Assembly: GCA_964461115.1 (NCBI GenBank)
Contig: CAYWSX010000012.1
Span: 1 to 64,000, forward strand
Direction: 5' to 3'
Length of the DNA: 64,000 nt
Source: RGIG2134 sp964461115
GTDB lineage: Bacteria > Cyanobacteriota > Vampirovibrionia > Gastranaerophilales > Gastranaerophilaceae
This document shows positions 58,809 through 64,000 of this stretch, one piece after another. Numbering within the stretch: the stretch's first letter is position 1; each line of letters starts with the position of its first letter. Under the pieces are notes generated by a model. It saw nothing but the letters and a program-made list of their open reading frames with translations. It had not been told where the DNA came from and did no database searches. A program made the position numbers and the translations under genes.

Positions 58809-59804
58809 TTATATTTTCTCCATAATTGAGTCTCGAAATTCTATTGTTGAGGAATTTCCACCAAGGTCACAAGTCAGAGTTTTACCTTCCGCAAGCACTC
58901 TCATCAAAGCTTTTTCGATTTTTTGTGCCGCTTCTTCCTCATCAATATATCTGAGCATTTCAATCGCCGAAAGCAAAAGCGCTGTTGGATTTGCTTTATT
59001 TTGCCCCTTTATATCCGGAGCTGAACCATGAACAGGCTCAAAAACCGCAATATCAGCACCGATATTGGCACCCTGCGCAACCCCGAGCCCGCCGATGAGC
59101 CCCGCGCCCAAATCTGACACAATATCACCGTACAAGTTTGGAAGAACCAGCACATCATAGTTTTCAGGGTTTTGAACAAGCTGCATGCACAGGTTATCAA
59201 CTAAAATTTCTTTGTATTCTACATCCGGATAATTTTCGGCAATTTTACGGGCACAATTTAAAAATAAACCGTCAGTAAGCTTGCAAATATTAGCTTTTGA
59301 GACAGCCGTGACTGTTTTTCTTCTATTTTTCACAGCATAATCAAACGCAAATTTACAAATTCTCTCAGACGCTTTTCTTGTAATTATTTTTATTGATTCG
59401 GCGGTGTCTTCGTCTACTTGACGTTCAATTCCAGCGTATAAATCCTCTGTGTTTTCACGAACAATCACAAGGTCAACATTTTCGAATCTTGTTTTAATCC
59501 CCGGCAAATTTTTGCACGGACGAAGATTCGCGTACAAATCAAGCTCTTTACGAAGCGCCACATTCACACTGCGAAAACCTTTCCCTATTGGTGTTGTAAC
59601 GGGAGCCTTCAAGGCAACACCATTTTTTTTGATAGACTCGATTACACGCTCGGGCAAAGGGCTTCCCTCTGTTTCTGCAACGTCAGCACCTGCTGTTTGC
59701 ACGTCCCAATTGATTTTTACACCTGATTTTTCCAAGATTTTTACAACCGCGTCGGAAATTTCAGGACCTATTCCGTCGCCGGGAATTAATGTTATATTAT
59801 GCAT
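58809..59804 (-). CDS. NAD-dependent isocitrate/homoisocitrate dehydrogenase-like enzyme
   Basis: About 331 residues of the beta-decarboxylating dehydrogenase family. Substrate-binding residues are those of isocitrate enzymes: SVNVALRKELDLYANLRPC gives Ser-x-Asn-x-x-x-Arg rather than the isopropylmalate pattern. RENTEDLYAGIE, the Lys/Tyr region and GDIVSDLGAGLIGGLG are also present. The coenzyme site is the NAD type (HGSAPDIKGQNKANP). I place the start at 59804, with GGAG 6 nt upstream. It converts isocitrate (or homoisocitrate) to 2-oxo acid and follows the two aconitase-type subunits. Confidence 0.88.
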   Translation of the reverse strand: MHNITLIPGDGIGPEISDAVVKILEKSGVKINWDVQTAGADVAETEGSPLPERVIESIKKNGVALKAPVTTPIGKGFRSVNVALRKELDLYANLRPCKNLPGIKTRFENVDLVIVRENTEDLYAGIERQVDEDTAESIKIITRKASERICKFAFDYAVKNRRKTVTAVSKANICKLTDGLFLNCARKIAENYPDVEYKEILVDNLCMQLVQNPENYDVLVLPNLYGDIVSDLGAGLIGGLGVAQGANIGADIAVFEPVHGSAPDIKGQNKANPTALLLSAIEMLRYIDEEEAAQKIEKALMRVLAEGKTLTCDLGGNSSTIEFRDSIMEKI

Positions 59805-59821
59805 ACATTTCTCCAAAAGTC

Positions 59822-60319
59822 TTATGTTAAAGCGAAATCGCCGTGTTTTTTAATATGTTCAACAAGCCCGCCATCATTCAAAAGCGTAATCATTACGTCA
59901 GGAAGCGGCGTAATTTTGATTTTTGTATTTTTGGTCAAATTGTGCACAAAGCCTTCTTTGATATCGATTTCAAGCTCATCGCCAGCATCGATTCCGTCTG
60001 TGTCGCACTCAATTAACAAAAGTCCAATGTTTATCGCGTTTCTGTAAAAAATTCTCGCAAAACTTTTTGCCAAAACAGCCCCGACACCCGCAATTTTGAT
60101 AATTTGCGGAGCATGCTCACGAGAAGAGCCCAAGCCGAAGTTATTTCCCGCCACAACAAAATCTCCTGCGCTCATAGAAGAAGCAAACGTCGGGTCAGCA
60201 TCTTCCAGCACGTGTTTTGCAAATTCAGGCAAATTTGAGCGCAAGTGGAACAAACGTCCCGGCGCAATGTGGTCTGTCGATATATCGTTTCCGAATTTAA
60301 AAGCTTTTCCTTTTTTCAT
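59822..60319 (-). CDS. Aconitase-family small subunit (LeuD-like swivel domain)
   Basis: 165 residues with the swivel domain: FGNDISTDHIAPGR, the substrate-binding GLGSSREHAPQ and FYRNAINIG. It forms the active site with the large subunit encoded just upstream, whose stop overlaps this start. GGAGG precedes the ATG. LeuD, homoaconitase and two-subunit aconitases look alike; operon context favours citrate/isocitrate or homocitrate. Confidence 0.88.
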   Translation of the reverse strand: MKKGKAFKFGNDISTDHIAPGRLFHLRSNLPEFAKHVLEDADPTFASSMSAGDFVVAGNNFGLGSSREHAPQIIKIAGVGAVLAKSFARIFYRNAINIGLLLIECDTDGIDAGDELEIDIKEGFVHNLTKNTKIKITPLPDVMITLLNDGGLVEHIKKHGDFALT

Positions 60320-61572
60320 TATAAAACCTCCCTAGGGTCTGCAATATATCCCTTAATTGCGCTGTAAGCCGCAACCGAAGGGGATGAAAGATAAATAAAT
60401 CCTTCTGTATTACCCATTCTGCCTCTAAAATTTCTATTTTGAGTCGCCAAGCAGACTTCGCCATCTCCAAGAATCCCGCCATGCACCCCTACGCAAGGCC
60501 CACAGCCCGATGTGACAAGCGCCGCACCTGATTCCACAAAAGTCTTTATCAAACCTTCATCAAGCGCCTTTATATAAACTTCTTTCGAAGCCGGAGCCAC
60601 GAGAAGACGAACATCTTCGTGAACTTTTTGTCCTTTCAAAATATCAGCAGCAATTCTCAAGTCTTCGATACGCCCGTTTGTACAGGTTCCTATAAACACC
60701 TGATGCACCTTAACATCCGCAAGTTCATCAACAGTTTTTGTGTTATCCACAGTATGCGGGCAAGAAACAGTAGGTTTCAAAGCCGAAGCGTCAATATTTA
60801 TAATTCTTTCGTAAACGGCATCATCGTCAGGCGAAATTTTCACAAATTTATCTTCACGTCCGCGCTCTTTCAAGTATTCTTTCGTTTTTTCGTCGGTTAC
60901 AAAAAGACCCGCTTTTGCGCCCGCTTCTACAGCCATATTAGCTATTGTAAATCTATCAGCCATAGGCATTTTTTCAATAGCGGAACCCGTAAACTCAAGC
61001 GCCTTATAGGTTGCACCATCAGCACCGATTTCACCGATGAGATGTAAAATTAAATCCTTTGCACAAACACCTTTTGAAAACTCGCCTTCCACAACCACTT
61101 TGTAGGTTTGCGGAACTTTAAGCCAAGTTTTTCCGAGCGCCATGGCAATCGCAATATCCGTTGAGCCCATGCCTGTTGCAAAAGCTCCCAGCGCACCGGA
61201 GGTACAAGTGTGAGAGTCCGCACCGACGAGGATTTCACCCGGATTTACGTGTGTTTCGATAAGTCTCTGGTGGCAAACACCCGCTCCGACATCAGAAAGC
61301 ACCGCTCCATATTCTTTTGCAAAATCTCTCAAAATCATATGCGTGTTAGAAAGCTCCTTACGCGGACTTGGCGCAGCATGGTCGATAAAAAGTATTGTTC
61401 GCTCAGGGTTTGCCAATTTATCTTTGCCGAGTTTCTTAAATTCTTGAACAGTCAAAGGACCTGTTCCGTCTTGAACTGCCGCTACGTCAACTTTTGCAAT
61501 TACAAGCTCTCCTGCCGAAACTTCATGCCCGACGTGAGCCGAAATAATTTTTTCTGCTATTGTTTGTCCCAT
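60319..61572 (-). CDS. Aconitase-family large subunit (LeuC-like)
   Basis: 417 residues. It has the three cysteines for the 4Fe-4S cluster (GTCTNGR and SGCGPCVG), DSHTCTSGALGAFA and substrate-binding QRLIETHVNPG. Family members isomerise isopropylmalate, homocitrate or citrate; the short LeuC-type form is typical of archaeal and deep-branching bacterial enzymes. I place the start at the ATG 61572 (MGQTIAEK), in line with family N-termini, though its AAGGAG is 14 nt away; a GTG at 61587 is also possible. Confidence 0.9.
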   Translation of the reverse strand: MGQTIAEKIISAHVGHEVSAGELVIAKVDVAAVQDGTGPLTVQEFKKLGKDKLANPERTILFIDHAAPSPRKELSNTHMILRDFAKEYGAVLSDVGAGVCHQRLIETHVNPGEILVGADSHTCTSGALGAFATGMGSTDIAIAMALGKTWLKVPQTYKVVVEGEFSKGVCAKDLILHLIGEIGADGATYKALEFTGSAIEKMPMADRFTIANMAVEAGAKAGLFVTDEKTKEYLKERGREDKFVKISPDDDAVYERIINIDASALKPTVSCPHTVDNTKTVDELADVKVHQVFIGTCTNGRIEDLRIAADILKGQKVHEDVRLLVAPASKEVYIKALDEGLIKTFVESGAALVTSGCGPCVGVHGGILGDGEVCLATQNRNFRGRMGNTEGFIYLSSPSVAAYSAIKGYIADPREVL

Positions 61573-61590
61573 TTTACTTTTTCTCACTCC

Positions 61591-62904
61591 TTAAACTATT
61601 GCATGCGGCAGAGTAACTTCGTGATTATCCACACGAGTCTTGAGCGCACCCGTCGGAATATAGTACGGAGTGACCGTCATGACTTTTGCCGCAATATCAG
61701 GGTAATAATATATAAATTTCAATTCACTCTGCGTCAAAGGCTTTTGCGTGTGAACGTTTGCATAACGCGCGAGTTCGAGAATATTTCTTGCTTCATCTTC
61801 ATCTTTAAATTCCAGTTCGAGCTTGTCATAAACATCTCTAAAACCTTTGATTCCGCCGTATTCACCTGTTGTAATCATTCTGCCTGTCTCTACAACTTCA
61901 GGCTCACCGCGTCCGAGTTCTTCATAATCATAAAGTTCGTAATTTCTACGGTCTTTTAAAGCTCCGTCAGCGTGTATTCCTGATTCGTGCGCGAAAGCGT
62001 TATCGCCAACCGCAGGCTGGTTGATAGGAATAGGTAAATTGAAAGCATAAGCCGTATATTTCGCTAATTTCCATGCTTTTGAAAGATCGATTTGCGGATC
62101 AATTTTGTATTTGTCTCTAAAACCGCTGGATTTAAGAATTGCAAGTAGGCAAGAGATTAAATCCGCGTTCCCTGCACGTTCGCCCATACCGTTGATAGCT
62201 GTATTAATATATGCGTCAACACCTGCGTCAATCGCAGCTTTTGCCCCGAGAATAGAGTTCCCTACGGCCATTCCGAGGTCGTTATGGAAGTGTAATTCGA
62301 TATCCATTTGAGTTTCTTTCGCGATTTGCAAAATTCTTTGGTATGCTGTCTGCGGGTCGTCATAACCGAGCGTATCACAGTATCTAAAACGTTTCGCACC
62401 ATGGCTTTTTGCCTCATTAGCAAATTCAATCAAATAATTAATATCTGTCCTTGAAGCGTCTTCGGCATTTACGCCAATAACTTGCGCTCCATGTGTTTTT
62501 GCCGCACTTACAGCGTCATTGGTTAGCTTAATAATATCTTTTTGCGATTTTTTTCCGTTATATTTACCTTGAATCATTTGGTCAGAAGTCGAAACGGACA
62601 AGTTTACGTATTGAAGGCGAGGAACAGCCTGATAAGAATTTACAACATCCTCAACAATACCGCGCATCCAGCCTGAAAGCTTTGTTCTTGTTATGACACC
62701 GCGGTCTACAAGCTGGAGGTTAGCATTAAGGTAATTAATCTCGTGTTTTGTAGTCGGAAAGCCGAATTCTGACTGAGTTACACCCAAATCATCAAGCATT
62801 AAGTTGATAATGGTTTTTTGTAGCTTTGCCAGCCCCAAACGTGACGTTTGAACCCCGTCTCTATTTGTTACGTCTACAAAATATATACAATTTTCTTTAC
62901 TCAT
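61591..62904 (-). CDS. Re-citrate/homocitrate synthase-like enzyme (LeuA-type)
   Basis: 437 residues of the DRE-TIM synthase family: FVDVTNRDGVQTSRLG at the start, the HFHNDLGMAVGNSILG metal site, NGMGERAGNAD and AHESGIHADGALKD. The usual C-terminal LeuA regulatory domain for leucine is absent; instead about 80 residues (DEARNILELARYANVHTQKP) follow. Such short LeuA-like proteins include homocitrate, citramalate and Re-type citrate synthases. The dehydrogenase and aconitase-type genes after it suggest citrate (or homocitrate) as product. First gene of the operon; ACGAGG precedes the ATG. Confidence 0.85.
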   Translation of the reverse strand: MSKENCIYFVDVTNRDGVQTSRLGLAKLQKTIINLMLDDLGVTQSEFGFPTTKHEINYLNANLQLVDRGVITRTKLSGWMRGIVEDVVNSYQAVPRLQYVNLSVSTSDQMIQGKYNGKKSQKDIIKLTNDAVSAAKTHGAQVIGVNAEDASRTDINYLIEFANEAKSHGAKRFRYCDTLGYDDPQTAYQRILQIAKETQMDIELHFHNDLGMAVGNSILGAKAAIDAGVDAYINTAINGMGERAGNADLISCLLAILKSSGFRDKYKIDPQIDLSKAWKLAKYTAYAFNLPIPINQPAVGDNAFAHESGIHADGALKDRRNYELYDYEELGRGEPEVVETGRMITTGEYGGIKGFRDVYDKLELEFKDEDEARNILELARYANVHTQKPLTQSELKFIYYYPDIAAKVMTVTPYYIPTGALKTRVDNHEVTLPHAIV

Positions 62905-63032
62905 AAATTACCTCGTTTCGTTTATAAGTTTAATTGTACTATAAAATGCAGTCTTGATAAAGTACCTGTTTGTTCATTGCGGCAATTTTAAAAATAAAGT
63001 ATTATTGAGATGTGAAACTTATGGAGATTATT

Positions 63033-63482
63033 ATGGAAAATTTAAATATAAAACTTTCAGGAATTGACGCTGGTGGCAGCGAAAAAGAGTACAAATTAGC
63101 AGATTTTAAGGGCAAAAAAGTTGTTTTATATTTCTATCCGAAAGACAACACCTCAGGCTGTACGCAGGAAGCCTGCGATTTTCGCGACAATATGAACCGA
63201 TTAACGTCTCACGCCGTTGTTATTGGCGTCAGTCCTGACAGTATAAAAAGTCATCAAAAATTTCAAAAAGACCAAAATCTGAATTTTATTCTGCTTTCCG
63301 ACCCGGAGCATATTTTATCCGAAGCCTTCGACGCATGGGGGGAAAAATCAATGTACGGAAGAAAATACATGGGTATAATCCGCTCAACTTTCATCCTCGA
63401 TGAAGACGGGAAAATTGAAAAATCTTGGTCAAAAGTTAAAGTAAAAGGGCATGTTGACGAAGTTTTAGAATCAATTATTTGA
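63033..63482 (+). CDS. bcp: Thioredoxin-dependent peroxiredoxin, Bcp/PrxQ family
   Basis: 149 residues with the Bcp site: FYPKDNTSGCTQEACDFRDN, with the peroxidatic Cys and a second Cys five residues later. It reduces hydroperoxides in the cytoplasm. I chose the ATG at 63033 because GGAG is 6 nt upstream; a start at 63012 is less likely. The stop overlaps the 3' end of the methyltransferase gene on the other strand. Confidence 0.95.
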   Translation: MENLNIKLSGIDAGGSEKEYKLADFKGKKVVLYFYPKDNTSGCTQEACDFRDNMNRLTSHAVVIGVSPDSIKSHQKFQKDQNLNFILLSDPEHILSEAFDAWGEKSMYGRKYMGIIRSTFILDEDGKIEKSWSKVKVKGHVDEVLESII

Positions 63483-64000
63483 TTTTTTCTTCTTGGCTTT
63501 AATACTTAAAACTAGCGGGTTCGCGCTGTAGAATTTTATCTGTGAATTTTCTTCAAAACCGGGCACAGACTTTCTTATAGGTTTTGGTTCATTTATTTTA
63601 ATTATTTCAAATCCACTCTCATTCACAATATCAAATAATTTTGTCAACGTCCTCGGATATTGCGTCAGTGCTATATCCCGACCTTTTATACCCAAAATAT
63701 GTATAAAAGGTTCGGTGCTAAAATAACTGTTTTTATATTCAATTACAGAAGGGTTTTTTTCAGAATGTTCCTTTCTTTCTCTCGCCGTAAAAGGATGGCG
63801 CGTAATTATAATAAGCTCTCCGTCATCCTTAAGGACCCTATGCGCTTCTTTTAATGCCGCTGTGAGTTCTTTATTACTCAAATACATTGTCATCATTACA
63901 TTTACAACTTTATCGTAAGAATTTTCTTCGGCAAACTTCAAATTTACAGCCGACGACCTAATAAAATTTATATCTTGTTTTTTAAGTTTCGATATTTGAC
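63471..64000 (-). CDS. SAM-dependent methyltransferase (N-terminus beyond the window)
   Basis: The frame runs to the right edge without a stop. What is visible is the C-terminal two thirds of a class I methyltransferase: YDKVVNVMMTMYLSN, LKEAHRVLKDDGELIIITRH (motif after the SAM site) and a C-terminal alpha/beta part. The SAM-binding glycine loop lies outside the window. Convergent with bcp, overlapping by 12 nt. Substrate unknown. Confidence 0.8.
   Translation of the reverse strand, partial: QISKLKKQDINFIRSSAVNLKFAEENSYDKVVNVMMTMYLSNKELTAALKEAHRVLKDDGELIIITRHPFTARERKEHSEKNPSVIEYKNSYFSTEPFIHILGIKGRDIALTQYPRTLTKLFDIVNESGFEIIKINEPKPIRKSVPGFEENSQIKFYSANPLVLSIKAKKKKSNN

Noticed and set aside
58809..62904. 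Leucine biosynthesis operon leuABCD
   Set aside because: The dehydrogenase has isocitrate-type binding residues and the synthase lacks the leucine-binding domain, so I prefer a citrate or homocitrate route; not excluded for the aconitase-type subunits alone.
1..64000. rRNA genes, conjugation genes, phage capsid or tail genes, insertion-sequence transposases
   Set aside because: None recognised in any frame.

Overview
The window is AT-rich bacterial DNA, most likely from an uncultured gut cyanobacterial relative (Gastranaerophilales / 'Melainabacteria'). Three things support this. The tRNA-Glu at 53151-53226 is of the cyanobacterial/chloroplast type (G1-U72 pair, A73, TTC anticodon). The pilins carry the FTLAEVLITL-type signature and DxNGxxGPNxxG ends common in that lineage. 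The DHH phosphoesterase has an N-terminal NVSFGT peptide of a kind frequent there. Gastranaerophilales is an inference; membership of the cyanobacterial lineage is better supported.

Layout. 0.2-7 kb: a pilin-like protein, MnmE, Rel/SpoT, a DUF167 protein and a U32-like protein. 7.2-13.5 kb: a type IV pilus / type II secretion operon (PilP/GspC-like, secretin, PilB/GspE, PilC/GspF, small conserved protein). 13.5-21.6 kb: CtpA, a barrel-like protein, a flagellin with a clear sigma-28 promoter, RsmE, CCA transferase and a CHASE2-GGDEF cyclase. 21.7-29.5 kb: an XRE pair, a non-coding repeat region, MnmG, an HD-GYP protein, TrmFO, a pilin-like membrane protein and a second flagellin-like protein. 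29.6-30.7 kb: a Fic protein next to what looks like an old integration scar.

30.75-53.16 kb is an integrated mobile element of about 22.4 kb, inserted at the CCA end of the tRNA-Glu gene. The 12-bp core is repeated at both ends. The tRNA's presumed native terminator is stranded at the far left end. The large serine recombinase reading frame runs through the core into the tRNA on the right, and its natural C-terminal coding tail sits just inside the left end. Joining the two ends would rebuild a 526-residue recombinase. The element carries a Gabija-like OLD nuclease/UvrD helicase pair, a FimB-like tyrosine recombinase next to a 172-bp segment bounded by perfect 16-bp inverted repeats (a candidate promoter switch), and behind that switch an unusual operon. 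The operon encodes a DUF2130 nuclease-like protein, an HTH protein, a membrane Mrr-like nuclease, a DUF2997 protein, a radical SAM enzyme, a Ycf46-like AAA ATPase, a DUF1257/Ycf35-like protein (one intact copy and one decayed copy), two TPR proteins and a second HTH protein. Four of these end in the same C-terminal peptide, G-R-x-[I/V]-D-F. The element also has a RelE-type toxin-antitoxin pair, a resolvase, a primase/SF3 helicase and several unknown genes.

53.2-64 kb is chromosome again: tRNA-Leu(CAA) embedded in tandem repeats derived from itself, a DHH phosphoesterase, a pilin with a 12-G tract in its leader, an acetyltransferase, a ferredoxin-nitroreductase and a five-gene operon. The operon (Re-citrate/homocitrate synthase-like, two aconitase-family subunits, isocitrate-dehydrogenase-like enzyme, SMR transporter) looks like a route to 2-oxoglutarate. 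A Bcp peroxiredoxin and a truncated methyltransferase end the window.

Two themes recur. Reversible switching is suggested by the invertible segment, the poly-G pilin and the recombinase tail swap. A promoter form TGnTAnAAT placed 6-7 nt before the ATG suggests that several genes are transcribed without a leader.
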